Below, piece by piece: positions 48,120 to 58,382 of a DNA stretch of 64,000 bases. Numbering within the stretch: position 1 is the first letter of the stretch; each line of letters opens with the position of its first letter. The stretch comes from Peptoclostridium sp965368085. Its GTDB lineage: Bacteria; Bacillota; Clostridia; Peptostreptococcales; Peptostreptococcaceae. A program made the translations under genes and the position numbers. The notes below the pieces were generated by a model. It did no database searches and was not told where the DNA came from. It saw nothing but the letters and a program-made list of their open reading frames with translations. Location of the stretch: assembly GCA_965368085.1 (NCBI GenBank), contig CBDULP010000010.1:1-64000 (forward strand). The letters run 5' to 3'.

Positions 48120-49799
48120 GTGGGCCTGTTTTCAATAAGACATAAAAATTTGAGAAGATATAAACAGATACTTCATGTGCTTGTAAAATATGGATTTACA
48201 TTTCTTGTGGAAAAGCTCAAGATAGAGGGTATGGCATATAAAATACCGGTTTACAGTGATGAAACCATAAAGGATATGAGCGTGGGAGAGCGAATGAAAA
48301 GCGCGCTTACAGAACTTGGCCCAACATTCATAAAGCTGGGGCAGGTTCTTAGTACAAGAAGCGACATATTTGAAAGCTCGATAACAAGCGAGCTTTCGAG
48401 ACTTCAAGACGAAGTGGCTCCATTTGACTTTGAGAGTGCAAAGACTATATTCATCAACGAAATGGGAATGGATATTGAAGAGGCTTTTAAATGGGTTGAA
48501 GAGACTCCGATAGCGGCGGCATCCATAGGTCAGGTGCATAGGGCTGCGATGCATGACGGAACTCAAGTGATAGTGAAGGTGCAAAGGCCAGGAGTTCAGG
48601 AGACCATAAAGGCGGACATGGAGATTCTTTATACAATAGCGAAAATACTCGTTGACAGGGGAACTGATGCAGATACGGTAGACATAGTGGGCCTTGTAGA
48701 TGAGTTTAGCGCCAGCCTTTCCAGGGAGCTTGACTATAACTTCGAGGCCAGAAACTGCGAGAAATTCAATGAAATCCACCATGGGGATGACAGTGTGCAT
48801 ATACCGAGGATATACTGGAGGTACACGTCGAAAAAAGTGCTTACAATGGAAATGGTAGAAGGGATAAAAGTAAATGATATTGCTGCAATAGTAGAAAAAG
48901 GCTGGGATCCTAATAAGATAGCATCCGTCGAAACACTTGCGATAATGAAGCAGATATTTTACTATGGATTTTTTCATGCAGACCCTCATCCGGGAAATAT
49001 ATTTGTGGTCGATGACGGGAAGATAGCCTTCGTAGATTTTGGCCAGGTGGGAATAGTGGGGAGCGATGTCAAAAGGCTTTTAAACTGTCTTTTGACTGCA
49101 GGGAAAGACAAGGACGTAGATCAAATAGTGGAATCTCTTTTCCAACTTGAGGCAATAGGCCCTGAAACTGATACTAGAAAGATAAAAGAAGAACTGAGCT
49201 TTTATATACATTATTATTACAGCCTTCCCATAGACAGGATAAATATAAAAGAACTTCTTCAGGAGTTCATGCTGTTTGCCAGAAAAAACAGCATAAGGCT
49301 TCCTTCTCAATTTGGACTTTTGGCAAAGACTATAATATCTGTAGAAGGGACGGGGAAACTCCTCAGTCCCAAGTTTTCACTGTCCATTGCCATAGAAGAT
49401 TTCATAAAAAAGTCTTATTTTGAAAAGAAGAGGTATGAGAACATTGCACGCGAATACAAGTATTATGCCGATGAGATTGCGAGGGATTTAAAGGCCATAC
49501 CGGGACAGATAAGGTGGATGGCCGACCATATAAGAAAAAACAACATAAAGCTTTCAATAGACGAGGTAAGGCTTTTCTCGCTTGAAAGGGAAATGGACAA
49601 GATGGCCAACAGGCTTTCCATTAGTCTTATAATTTCGGCCATAATAGTCGGTTCTTCAATAGTTACCACGGCAGGGGGGGCGGGACCGAGTTTCAAGGGC
49701 TACCCAGTAATAGGGGTCATAGGCTACAGTGTTGCCACGGTAATGGGATTCTTCCTTGTGTTTTCAATGATTTTTTCAAAAAGTGATTCGAATAAATGA
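48120..49799 (+). CDS. ABC1/UbiB-family atypical kinase
   Basis: A 559-residue ABC1 (ADCK3-like) protein. LGPTFIKLGQVLSTRSDIF is the KxGQ motif unique to the family, followed by kinase-like segments ASIGQVHRAAMHDGTQVIVKVQRPG, HADPHPGNIFVVDDGKIAFVDFGQVG. Two hydrophobic helices near residues 505-525 and 533-555 anchor it to the membrane. In proteobacteria UbiB helps ubiquinone synthesis; clostridia lack ubiquinone, so the role here is unclear, perhaps lipid or isoprenoid handling. GTG 48120 has GAGGGGTG upstream. Confidence 0.9.
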   Translation: MGLFSIRHKNLRRYKQILHVLVKYGFTFLVEKLKIEGMAYKIPVYSDETIKDMSVGERMKSALTELGPTFIKLGQVLSTRSDIFESSITSELSRLQDEVAPFDFESAKTIFINEMGMDIEEAFKWVEETPIAAASIGQVHRAAMHDGTQVIVKVQRPGVQETIKADMEILYTIAKILVDRGTDADTVDIVGLVDEFSASLSRELDYNFEARNCEKFNEIHHGDDSVHIPRIYWRYTSKKVLTMEMVEGIKVNDIAAIVEKGWDPNKIASVETLAIMKQIFYYGFFHADPHPGNIFVVDDGKIAFVDFGQVGIVGSDVKRLLNCLLTAGKDKDVDQIVESLFQLEAIGPETDTRKIKEELSFYIHYYYSLPIDRINIKELLQEFMLFARKNSIRLPSQFGLLAKTIISVEGTGKLLSPKFSLSIAIEDFIKKSYFEKKRYENIAREYKYYADEIARDLKAIPGQIRWMADHIRKNNIKLSIDEVRLFSLEREMDKMANRLSISLIISAIIVGSSIVTTAGGAGPSFKGYPVIGVIGYSVATVMGFFLVFSMIFSKSDSNK

Positions 49800-49829
49800 T
49801 AGTTTTGCAGTAGAAATGGATGTGATAGC

Positions 49830-51605
49830 TTGGCTAAGTGGATGCTTAGAAGAAATGGAATTGACGCTAAGGGTGTTGCGAAAAATATAAAACAAAGTGA
49901 AATCATAGTGGACATACTTGCAAACAGAGGAATACGAGCGGAAGAGGAAATGATAAGTTTTTTGAATCCCCGCATAGAAGATCTTCACGATCCGCAGCTT
50001 ATGAAGGACATGGACAAAGGCGTTGGAATAGTCAAAAGCCATATAGAGGCTGGAAGAACTATAGCGGTTTATGGAGACTATGACGTGGACGGCGTAATGA
50101 GCAGCTATATACTCTACAAGGCTCTTTTAAGGTGCGGGGCAAACGCCATTTACTATATACCCCACAGGGAGCTGGAAGGGTACGGCATGAACAGCAAATC
50201 GGTTGAAAAGCTCAATGACAAGGGCGTAAATCTCATACTCACGTGCGACAACGGAATATCCGCAATAGAGCAGATAGAGCTTGCAAAAAGCCTGGACATG
50301 GATGTAGTTGTAACGGATCACCATGAACTGCCTTTTGAAGAAAATGAAGACGGAAGCAGAAAAGAGATAATGCCTTGTGCTGACGCTGTCGTGAACCCTA
50401 AAAGACCGGACTGCAATTACCCTTTTGACCTCCTTTGCGCCGGGGCCATAGCGTATAAGTTTGCCAGAAAGCTGTACAGGGAGTTTGGAATAGATGAAAG
50501 TGAAGCTGATGCATATATAGAATATGCGGCAATGGCTACGGTGTGCGATGTTGTGGATCTTGTAGGGGAAAACCGAATAATAGCAAGTCTGGGCATGGAA
50601 ATGCTAAGGAATACGGAAAACATAGGACTCAATGCGCTTATAAATGAGACGGGAATAGAAAAATCCAAAATAGGCACATATCATATAGGTTTTGTGATAG
50701 GCCCGTGCATAAATGCCACGGGAAGACTTGAAATGGCTGCGCTTGCAATGGAATTGCTCCTTTGCGGTGACAAAGACGAAGCTCAAACTCTTGCGAAAAA
50801 GCTGGTTTATCTTAATGAAGAGAGAAAGCAGATGACAGAGGATGGAGTGGAACGGGTTAAGAGCCTTATAGAATCCAGCACCATAAGCCAGGACAAGGTT
50901 ATACTGGCGCTAGATGAGGGAATACATGAGAGCATTGCAGGAATAGTGGCAGGCAGAATTAAGGAGCAGTACCATCTGCCTACCATAATACTGACGCGGG
51001 GAAAGGAGATGCTCAAAGGCTCGGGAAGGTCGATAGAGGCATACAACATGTTCGAAGGGCTCATGCAGTGCAAAAGCCTGATAAGCAAGTTTGGAGGACA
51101 TCCAATGGCTGCGGGGCTTTCCATGGAGGAAGAAAATGTAGATGAGCTAAGACGGAAGCTGAATGAACTTTGTGAGCTTTCTTTTGAGGAAATGGAAAGA
51201 AGGATAAGGATAGATAGAAGGCTTCCGCTTGAAAGTGTATCATATTCCATAGTTGAGCAGATAAAGAGTCTTGAGCCGTTTGGAAAGGGAAATAGCGCTC
51301 CTGTCTTTGCTGAAAAAGGAATAAGGGTTGCTGGAATAAGGATACTTGGAAAAAATAAAAATGTACTGAAGCTTTCATGTGTTTTTGGAAGAATGAGAAG
51401 CCAAATAGATGCCATAAGCTTTGACGGAGTGGAAAAATTCAAGGAGATCATTGAAAGTGCAATGGGAGAGCATGAATTTAATGAGATTGCCAGTGGTAAA
51501 AAAGTGAATATAGCAATGGACATGGTTTATACTATAGGAATAAATGAATACATGGGAAGCAAAAAGCTGCAGCTGTTATTAAAGGATTTCAGGATCAGCC
51601 AGTAA
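49830..51605 (+). CDS. recJ: Single-stranded-DNA-specific exonuclease RecJ
   Basis: A 5'-3' exonuclease in recombination and mismatch repair. The DHH phosphoesterase core has VYGDYDVDGVMSSYILYKAL, LTCDNGISAIEQIE and VVTDHHELPFEEN with the DHH triad. DHHA1 motif SGRSIEAYNMFEGLMQCKSLISKFGGHPMAAGLS near residue 400, then an OB-type C-terminal end. At 591 residues it matches the bacterial core enzyme. The start appears to be TTG 49830; the ribosome site is weak (GGATGTGAT). It is directly downstream of the ABC1 gene. Confidence 0.93.
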   Translation: MAKWMLRRNGIDAKGVAKNIKQSEIIVDILANRGIRAEEEMISFLNPRIEDLHDPQLMKDMDKGVGIVKSHIEAGRTIAVYGDYDVDGVMSSYILYKALLRCGANAIYYIPHRELEGYGMNSKSVEKLNDKGVNLILTCDNGISAIEQIELAKSLDMDVVVTDHHELPFEENEDGSRKEIMPCADAVVNPKRPDCNYPFDLLCAGAIAYKFARKLYREFGIDESEADAYIEYAAMATVCDVVDLVGENRIIASLGMEMLRNTENIGLNALINETGIEKSKIGTYHIGFVIGPCINATGRLEMAALAMELLLCGDKDEAQTLAKKLVYLNEERKQMTEDGVERVKSLIESSTISQDKVILALDEGIHESIAGIVAGRIKEQYHLPTIILTRGKEMLKGSGRSIEAYNMFEGLMQCKSLISKFGGHPMAAGLSMEEENVDELRRKLNELCELSFEEMERRIRIDRRLPLESVSYSIVEQIKSLEPFGKGNSAPVFAEKGIRVAGIRILGKNKNVLKLSCVFGRMRSQIDAISFDGVEKFKEIIESAMGEHEFNEIASGKKVNIAMDMVYTIGINEYMGSKKLQLLLKDFRISQ

Positions 51606-51708
51606 AAAATTCCAAATGTAGAGGACATAGACACAAGGCGTATTGATAAAATCACTTTAAAAAGATATAATTGTATTATTATCTATTTTTAAATGACGGC
51701 AAGGTAAT

Positions 51709-51736
51709 TTGACTGCATGGCATATTTTTGTAAAAA
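51709..51736 (+). promoter_or_regulatory. Candidate promoter of apt
   Basis: TTGACT at 51709-51714, 16-base spacer, TAAAAA at 51731-51736, about 40 bases before the apt start. The gap 51606-51776 holds nothing else recognisable. Confidence 0.45.
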
Positions 51737-51776
51737 TGGACTATTTTGAAATATATTATCGGGAGGAAATTATTTA

Positions 51777-52292
51777 ATGGATTTGAAGGAAAAAATAAGA
51801 GAAATTGAAAACTTTCCAAAGGAAGGAATAAGTTTTAAAGATATAACGACGCTGCTAAAGGATGGCGAATACTTCAAATATGCAGTGGACGGAATAGTTG
51901 AAAATCTTAAGGACAAAAACGTCGATGTAGTAGTGGGACCAGAGGCGAGGGGATTTCTTCTTGGAGCTCCGGTTGCATATGCAATGGGCGCTGGATTTGT
52001 TCCTGTAAGAAAACCTGGAAAGCTTCCTGGAGAAACTGAAACCTTTTCGTATGACCTCGAATACGGCGTGGATACGCTTGAAATGCACAAGGATGCAATA
52101 CAGCCGGGCATGAACGTGGCTATAGTTGACGATCTTTTGGCAACTGGCGGAACGACAAAGGCTGTTGTCCAGCTTATAGAAAAGCTTGGTGGCAAAGTTG
52201 TTGCTGTAGAGTGTCTTATAGAGCTTGAATTTCTAAAGGCTAAAGAGCAAAAGCTTTCAGGCTATGAAGTGCGCTCGCTTGTAAAGTATTAA
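51777..52292 (+). CDS. apt: Adenine phosphoribosyltransferase
   Basis: It salvages adenine to AMP using PRPP. Type I PRTase: FPKEGISFKDITTLL at the start, VVGPEARGFLLGAPVAYAMG, KLPGETETFSYDLEYG and the PRPP motif NVAIVDDLLATGGTTKAV. Length 171. GGGAGGAAA precedes ATG 51777. It is followed at 40 bases by relA, a neighbour pair conserved in Firmicutes. Confidence 0.96.
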   Translation: MDLKEKIREIENFPKEGISFKDITTLLKDGEYFKYAVDGIVENLKDKNVDVVVGPEARGFLLGAPVAYAMGAGFVPVRKPGKLPGETETFSYDLEYGVDTLEMHKDAIQPGMNVAIVDDLLATGGTTKAVVQLIEKLGGKVVAVECLIELEFLKAKEQKLSGYEVRSLVKY

Positions 52293-52332
52293 TGAATATC
52301 CGCAATACAGACATTTTGGACAGGGTGATATT

Positions 52333-54516
52333 ATGTTGGAAAACTTGCTGCTTAGCATAGAACAATACAGTCCTGACAGTGATCTGGAGCTTATAATCAA
52401 GGCATACAACCTTGCTGAGAGCGCCCATGTCGGGCAATATAGGAAATCGGGAGAGAGATATTTTGTGCACCCGGTCAGTGTTGCTAAAATACTCGTAGAA
52501 CTGCAGATGGATGTCAAGACAATAGCTGCAGGCCTTTTGCACGATGTAGTGGAAGATACAAAATATACCTATGAGGATATAAAAAGCATGTTTGGCATTG
52601 AAGTGGCCGAACTGGTGGACGGTGTTACAAAACTAGGGAAGATAGAATACAAGTCCAAGGAGGAAACTCAGGCCGAGAACATAAGAAAGATGTTCATAGC
52701 AATGGCCAAGGACATACGGGTTGTCCTTATAAAACTTGCTGACAGACTTCACAATATGAGAACTCTAAACTATATGTCAGAAGCAAAGGCTAAGGAAAAG
52801 GCCAGGGAGACTCTTGAAATATACGCACCTATAGCAAACAGGCTCGGCATATCCAAAATAAAGTTCGAACTTGAGGACACCGCGCTGAGATACCTTGATC
52901 CGGACGGTTATTATGAACTTGTCGAAAAGGTGTCAAAAAAGAAAAGGCAAAGAGAAGATTATATCCAAAATGTTATAAATCTTTTAAAGGAAAATGTAGA
53001 AGACCTTGGAGTGGAATTTGAAATAAGTGGAAGGGCAAAACACTTCTACAGCATATACAGGAAAATGCACTACCAGGGCAAAAATTTTGATCAGATATAT
53101 GACCTTACAGGAGTAAGAATAATAGTCAATTCCATAAAAGATTGCTATGCCATACTTGGAGTGGTTCATACTATATGGAGGCCTATTCCGGGGAGGTTTA
53201 AGGACTATATCGCTATGCCAAAACCCAATATGTACCAGTCCATACACACTACTGTAGTGGGTCTTGACGGAGGACCACTTGAGATACAGGTGAGAACGTT
53301 CGACATGCATAAAACTGCAGAATACGGTATAGCGGCACACTGGCAGTACAAGGAAGGTAAATCGGGCATGGACAAGGATGACCTTGACAAGAAACTTTCA
53401 TGGCTGAGACAGATGATGGAATGGCAGGATGATCTTAATGACCCGAGAGAATTCATGGAGGCTCTCAAGATAGACTTGTTTACAAATCAGGTTTTCGTGT
53501 TCACGCCAAAAGGTGATGTCATAGAAATGCCGGCCGGTTCGACGCCGATAGACTTTGCATACAAAGTTCATACAGACGTAGGGAATAAATGCATAGGTGC
53601 GAAAATTGACGGCAGAATGGTACCTATAGACTACAAGCTTAAAAATGGAAACATAGTACAGGTTGTGACATCTTCCAGCAGTAGCGGTCCTAGCCGCGAC
53701 TGGCTCAACATTGCAAAGAGTTCGCACGCAAAGAACAAGATAAAGCAGTGGTTCAGAAAGGCGAACAGAAGTGAGAACATAGAAAAGGGAAGAGAACTTA
53801 TTTTCCAAGAGGCAAAAAGGCATGGGCTTTCGCCAAGCGATATATTCAAGCACAAATACATGAGCATTGTACTGAGAAAGCTCAACTATTCAAATGAAGA
53901 GGAACTCCATGCAGCCATAGGGTATGGAGGAATAACGGCAAACCAGGTCATAGGCAAGCTAAAGCTTGAACTGGAAAAAGATACTGTTAAAGATGATTCA
54001 AAAAGAGATGCGGAGATAATGAGCAAGATCCAGGAAAAAGAGCAAAAGCCCAAGGAAAAGACTAGAAGCCAGGGAATAATCGTAAAAGGTGTGGACAATA
54101 TACTTGTCAGATTCGCAAAGTGCTGTAATCCGCTTCCTGGAGACGACATAATAGGATTTATAACAAAGGGCAGAGGAGTGTCCATACACAGACAGGACTG
54201 CTCCAATATAAATATAGAAGATCCTGAAAGCATAAATAGGATAATAGATGTCGAATGGGACCTTAAAAAGAAGGCTTCTTTTGAAGCCGAAGTAAAGGTC
54301 AAGGCCAATGACAGAAGTGGGCTTTTAACGGAAATCACTCAGATATTCGTGTCAGAAAAGATATCACTAAATGGAATAAATGCGAGAACAGGAAAAGATG
54401 GAATAGCAAATATGACTTTGCTTTTACAGATTGAGAGCAAAGAGCAGCTTAAGAGCATAATGAACAAGATAAAATCCCTTTCGGGAGTATTAGATGTTTT
54501 CAGAGTTATAAACTAA
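52333..54516 (+). CDS. relA: Bifunctional (p)ppGpp synthetase/hydrolase, RelA/SpoT (Rsh) family
   Basis: It sets the level of the alarmone (p)ppGpp. Domains in order: HD hydrolase (about residues 25-150, with HPVSVAKIL, LLHDVVEDT and DRLHNMRTL), synthetase (about 220-370: YRKMHYQGKNFDQIYDLTG, RFKDYIAMPKPNMYQSIHTTV), TGS (about 385-445: VFVFTPKGDVIEMP), a helical linker with CCNPLPGDDIIGFITKGRG, and a C-terminal ACT domain (about 650-727). The HD residues look intact, so it can both make and degrade. Length 727 matches Firmicute Rel. Confidence 0.95.
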   Translation: MLENLLLSIEQYSPDSDLELIIKAYNLAESAHVGQYRKSGERYFVHPVSVAKILVELQMDVKTIAAGLLHDVVEDTKYTYEDIKSMFGIEVAELVDGVTKLGKIEYKSKEETQAENIRKMFIAMAKDIRVVLIKLADRLHNMRTLNYMSEAKAKEKARETLEIYAPIANRLGISKIKFELEDTALRYLDPDGYYELVEKVSKKKRQREDYIQNVINLLKENVEDLGVEFEISGRAKHFYSIYRKMHYQGKNFDQIYDLTGVRIIVNSIKDCYAILGVVHTIWRPIPGRFKDYIAMPKPNMYQSIHTTVVGLDGGPLEIQVRTFDMHKTAEYGIAAHWQYKEGKSGMDKDDLDKKLSWLRQMMEWQDDLNDPREFMEALKIDLFTNQVFVFTPKGDVIEMPAGSTPIDFAYKVHTDVGNKCIGAKIDGRMVPIDYKLKNGNIVQVVTSSSSSGPSRDWLNIAKSSHAKNKIKQWFRKANRSENIEKGRELIFQEAKRHGLSPSDIFKHKYMSIVLRKLNYSNEEELHAAIGYGGITANQVIGKLKLELEKDTVKDDSKRDAEIMSKIQEKEQKPKEKTRSQGIIVKGVDNILVRFAKCCNPLPGDDIIGFITKGRGVSIHRQDCSNINIEDPESINRIIDVEWDLKKKASFEAEVKVKANDRSGLLTEITQIFVSEKISLNGINARTGKDGIANMTLLLQIESKEQLKSIMNKIKSLSGVLDVFRVIN

Positions 54517-54535
54517 TCGATAAGGAGACCTGATT

Positions 54536-54985
54536 ATGAGAGCGGTAGTTCAGAGGGTGTCAGCCTCAAGCGTGAGTGTTGATAGTGAAATTGTTGGAAA
54601 GATAGATAAGGGCCTTATGGTGCTTTTGGGAGTGACTCATGATGACACACAGGAGGATGTAAAGTATCTTGTCGAAAAGATATCCAACCTCAGGATATTT
54701 GAAGACGATCAGGACAAAATGAATCTTTCGCTTCTTGACGTTGGTGGCGAACTTCTTGCAATTTCACAGTTTACGCTTTACGGGGACTGTAGAAAGGGCA
54801 GAAGGCCTAATTTTACGCAGGCGGCAAAACCTGATATTGCAAATGACCTGTATGAAAAATTTGTGGGTCAGGCGAAAGATCTTGGCATAAACGTTCAAAC
54901 GGGAAGTTTTGGAGCCCATATGGTCGTGGATATCGTAAACGACGGTCCAGTAACTATGATTATAGACTCGAAAAAGAATTTCTAG
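54536..54985 (+). CDS. dtd: D-aminoacyl-tRNA deacylase
   Basis: It removes D-amino acids from tRNA. MRAVVQRVSASSVSV at the N-terminus, ISQFTLYGDCRKGRRPNF (the SQxTL motif) and VNDGPVTMIIDS (the cross-subunit GPVT motif) are diagnostic. Length 149. AAGGAGACC precedes ATG 54536. The rel-dtd pair is widely conserved. Confidence 0.96.
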   Translation: MRAVVQRVSASSVSVDSEIVGKIDKGLMVLLGVTHDDTQEDVKYLVEKISNLRIFEDDQDKMNLSLLDVGGELLAISQFTLYGDCRKGRRPNFTQAAKPDIANDLYEKFVGQAKDLGINVQTGSFGAHMVVDIVNDGPVTMIIDSKKNF

Positions 54986-54995
54986 GAGGGATAAG

Positions 54996-55616
54996 ATGTT
55001 TTTGGAAACATTTGAAGTTGGAATATATGCTGTAAACTGCTATATAGTCGCAGACGACAACAAGGTCGGCGCGGTTATAGACCCGGGTGGAAATGTGGAC
55101 AAGATAAAAAAGCTTATAGATAAGCGCGGTCTTGACATAAAATATATACTCTTGACTCATGGGCACGGAGACCACATAGGAGCAGTTGAGCAGCTTAAAA
55201 ATAAGACGGGAGCCAAGGTGGCGGCCCACAAGAAAGAAAAAGAGATTTTAAATGACAAGGACAAGAACCTTACGGGATGCATGGGTGTGGAGCATATAAG
55301 CTTTGATGCGGATGAATACTTCAGCGATGGAGACATAATAAAAGTGGGAGAGCTTAAATTTGAAGTCATACACACTCCAGGACACACGCCGGGGGGAAGC
55401 TGTTTCAGGCTGGGAGACTATCTGTTTACAGGCGACACGCTATTTACGGGATCGATAGGAAGAACCGACCTTTTTGGAGCAGATCCATCCAAAATGGAAA
55501 ATTCGCTAAAGCGCTTGAAATCCATAGACGAAGATCTTAAAGTCCTTCCTGGACACGGCAGGGCAAGCAGCCTTGAATTTGAAAAAGAGAGAAATCCATA
55601 TATGAATGGAGTATAA
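54996..55616 (+). CDS. Metallo-beta-lactamase-fold hydrolase (glyoxalase II-like)
   Basis: A 206-residue dizinc hydrolase. The ligand set is THGHGDHIG (HxHxDH), HTPGHTPGGSC, FTGDTLFTGSIGRTDLF and LPGHGR near the end. It is shorter than true glyoxalase II because the C-terminal helical domain is missing; such proteins are common in clostridia between dtd and hemZ with unknown substrate. AGGAGGGAT lies before ATG 54996. Confidence 0.9.
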   Translation: MFLETFEVGIYAVNCYIVADDNKVGAVIDPGGNVDKIKKLIDKRGLDIKYILLTHGHGDHIGAVEQLKNKTGAKVAAHKKEKEILNDKDKNLTGCMGVEHISFDADEYFSDGDIIKVGELKFEVIHTPGHTPGGSCFRLGDYLFTGDTLFTGSIGRTDLFGADPSKMENSLKRLKSIDEDLKVLPGHGRASSLEFEKERNPYMNGV

Positions 55617-55621
55617 AACAA

Positions 55622-57100
55622 ATGCTTTATATATCTTTAGAAAATGAAAAATTCAAATACGAAATAGGAGAGCTTGTAAAGCTTTTTGAAGGAGATTTTG
55701 AATTTGCAGACGCAAATGAAGGATTTGAAAGATTTATAAGTTTGAAAATTTCACAGGACAAAGACTCAACATGCAGCACTGCCGCTTACTATGTAGGCGG
55801 CGTTTTAAAGCATGAAAAAGAGGACTGCTTGAAAAATTGCGAAATACTGGATGCTCATAAATTTAAAAGGGAGTCTAAAAACCTGATTAAAAAGGTGATA
55901 TATACTCTTTTGAGTGAAATTCACGGCAAGAGCATGCCCTGGGGAATACTAACTGGGATAAGGCCTACAAAAATAGTGCAAGAGCTTTTGGACGAGGGTA
56001 TTTGCGAGGCGGATATTTGCAGTGTACTTACTCAAAAATACATGATGTCTGAGCAAAAGGCGTTGATGGCTCTTGAAATAGCCCTTACGGAGAGAAAATA
56101 TATATATCCCATAGATGATTCTCTAATATCGCTTTATGTAAGCATACCATTTTGTCCTACAAGGTGCATATACTGCTCTTTTCCTTCGAATACACTGAAG
56201 CAGTGGGGGCATCTTAAGGCCAAGTATGTAGAGTGCCTTATAAAAGAGATAGAGGAAATCGCAGTAATGGCCAAGCAATGGGGCAAAAAACTCCAAACTG
56301 TGTACATAGGGGGAGGAACGCCTACAACGCTTGATGCGAATGAGCTTAAGGCTCTCATAACTGCAATTAAAAGCAGTTTTGACTTTTCGAGCGTGGTGGA
56401 GTTTACTGTTGAGGCCGGAAGGGTCGATACTATAGACGAAGAAAAGCTGCATGTGCTGAGGGAAATGGAAATAGACAGGATAAGCATAAACCCCCAAACA
56501 ATGAATGACCAGACGCTTAAAAAGGTCGGAAGAAATCACAGCGCAAAGGACATAGAGGATGCATTTTATCTTGCAAGGGAAAAAGGCTTTACAAACATAA
56601 ACATGGACATAATACTAGGGCTTCCAGGAGAAGATGTGGACATGGTAAAATATACACTGGACAAGATAGCGCAGCTTTCTCCGGAGAGTCTTACAGTGCA
56701 CACCATGGCAATCAAGAGGGCTTCAAGGTTAAAAGAAGAGATTGAAAACCATGAACTTGCCCAGTATGAAAATGTGAGTAAAATGGTCCAGATTGCAATG
56801 GAAAGCGCAAGAGAAATGGATCTTAGGCCGTATTATATGTACAGGCAAAAGCATATGCTTGGAAACCTTGAGAACATAGGGTATTCCAAGGCGGGCTGCG
56901 AGTGCATATACAACATAAACATAATGGAGGAGACCCAGACTATACTGGCGGCGGGTGCCGGTGCCATATCCAAATTCGTATATCATGACGAAAACAGGAT
57001 AGAAAGGGTTCCTAATGTCAAAAATATAGAGCACTATATAGAACGAGTGGATGAGATGATACTTAGAAAGAAAAAGGAGGTTTTAAAAAATGCTGACTAA
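55622..57100 (+). CDS. hemZ: Oxygen-independent coproporphyrinogen-oxidase-like radical SAM protein HemZ
   Basis: A 492-residue HemN/HemZ-like radical SAM protein. The first 170 residues are a HemZ-specific domain containing WGILTGIRPTKIVQELLDEG. The cluster motif is in SIPFCPTRCIYCSFPSN (CxxxCxxC), followed by VYIGGGTPTTLD and LGLPGEDVDM. C-terminal YMYRQKHMLGNLENIGYSK is typical. B. subtilis HemZ is linked to anaerobic haem synthesis, but many clostridial homologues are in organisms without a full haem pathway, so the reaction is uncertain. The end overlaps hisS by 11 bases. Confidence 0.9.
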   Translation: MLYISLENEKFKYEIGELVKLFEGDFEFADANEGFERFISLKISQDKDSTCSTAAYYVGGVLKHEKEDCLKNCEILDAHKFKRESKNLIKKVIYTLLSEIHGKSMPWGILTGIRPTKIVQELLDEGICEADICSVLTQKYMMSEQKALMALEIALTERKYIYPIDDSLISLYVSIPFCPTRCIYCSFPSNTLKQWGHLKAKYVECLIKEIEEIAVMAKQWGKKLQTVYIGGGTPTTLDANELKALITAIKSSFDFSSVVEFTVEAGRVDTIDEEKLHVLREMEIDRISINPQTMNDQTLKKVGRNHSAKDIEDAFYLAREKGFTNINMDIILGLPGEDVDMVKYTLDKIAQLSPESLTVHTMAIKRASRLKEEIENHELAQYENVSKMVQIAMESAREMDLRPYYMYRQKHMLGNLENIGYSKAGCECIYNINIMEETQTILAAGAGAISKFVYHDENRIERVPNVKNIEHYIERVDEMILRKKKEVLKNAD

Positions 57101-58349
57101 GGCTCCAAAGGGCACAAAGGACGTACTGCCTGGAGAATCGGAAAAGTGGGTATATCTTGAAGGGCTTTTCAGGGAAGTATGCAAGACATTTGGATATGAT
57201 GAAATAAGGACTCCTGTATTTGAGCACACAGAGCTGTTCCAAAGAGGAATAGGGGAGACTACTGATGTTGTTCAAAAGGAAATGTATACGTTTGAAGACA
57301 AGGGAAAGAGAAGTATAACTCTAAAGCCGGAAGGTACCGCTCCTGCTGTAAGAGCTTTTATTGAAAACAAGCTTTATGCCGGCGCTCAGCCGACAAAGCT
57401 TTTCTATGTGACACCGTGCTTTAGGTATGAAAGGCCGCAGGCGGGAAGAATGAGAGCTTTCCACCAGTTTGGGATAGAGGTGTTTGGAAGCGATAATTCT
57501 TCTATAGACGCCGAGGTTATAGCACTTGCCATGGAGTTTTTCAAAAAGGTGGGCCTAAGTAGGCTCAGCCTTAGAATAAACTCAATAGGCTGTCCAAAGT
57601 GCAGAAAAGAGTACAATGAGCTGCTTATGAAGTATCTTGAGGGCAAAAAGAGCAGCCTTTGCGAAACATGCATAGACAGAATAGAAAAAAATCCTATGAG
57701 GGTCATAGACTGCAAGAATGACAGCTGCAAGGAAGCAATAAGCGACATACCGCTGATGCTGGACCACATATGCGAAGAGTGTAGCGACCACTTTGAAAAG
57801 GTGAAGGCTTATCTACAGAGCATGGGTGTGGGATATGAAATTGACCCTAAAATAGTAAGAGGTCTTGACTATTATACAAAGACTGCATTTGAGATAATAT
57901 CGGAGGACATCGGCGCTCAAAGCACTGTATGCGGAGGAGGAAGATACGACAACCTCGTAAGCGAGCTTGGAGGTCCGAATACGCCTGCAATAGGTTTTGG
58001 GATGGGAATTGAAAGACTTCTTCTTACAATCCAAAACAATGAAATAGAGCTGCCTGTTCCAAAAGGTCTTGATATATTCATAGTGACAATAGGCGACGTG
58101 GCACAGGCTGAAAGCATGAAAATACTTTCAAGGCTTAGAGCAAATGGAATAAGCGCAGACAAGGATCACCTTGGAAGAAGCGTAAAGGCGCAGTTCAAGT
58201 ATTCAGATAAGCAAAACTCCAGATTCACCATAGTTCTTGGAGAAGATGAAATGAAAAATGACTCTATTACGCTCAAAGACATGAAGACTTCTCAGCAGTT
58301 TGAAATAAAGCTAAGCAATCTCATGGAAGAAATAAAAGAAAGACTTTAA
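57090..58349 (+). CDS. hisS: Histidyl-tRNA synthetase
   Basis: A class II synthetase of 419 residues. KAPKGTKDVLPGES at the start, EGTAPAVRAFIEN (motif 1 region), RYERPQAGRMRAFHQFGIEVFG (motif 2), the histidine signature VRGLDYYTKTAFEI, and GFGMGIERLLL (motif 3), then an anticodon-binding alpha/beta domain (DIFIVTIGDVAQ to the end). AAGGAGG lies inside the end of hemZ, so the two are coupled. aspS follows after 33 bases, the usual Firmicute order. Confidence 0.96.
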   Translation: MLTKAPKGTKDVLPGESEKWVYLEGLFREVCKTFGYDEIRTPVFEHTELFQRGIGETTDVVQKEMYTFEDKGKRSITLKPEGTAPAVRAFIENKLYAGAQPTKLFYVTPCFRYERPQAGRMRAFHQFGIEVFGSDNSSIDAEVIALAMEFFKKVGLSRLSLRINSIGCPKCRKEYNELLMKYLEGKKSSLCETCIDRIEKNPMRVIDCKNDSCKEAISDIPLMLDHICEECSDHFEKVKAYLQSMGVGYEIDPKIVRGLDYYTKTAFEIISEDIGAQSTVCGGGRYDNLVSELGGPNTPAIGFGMGIERLLLTIQNNEIELPVPKGLDIFIVTIGDVAQAESMKILSRLRANGISADKDHLGRSVKAQFKYSDKQNSRFTIVLGEDEMKNDSITLKDMKTSQQFEIKLSNLMEEIKERL

Positions 58350-58382
58350 AAAGAAGCAGATATTTAAGGAGGAGTTTGTAAA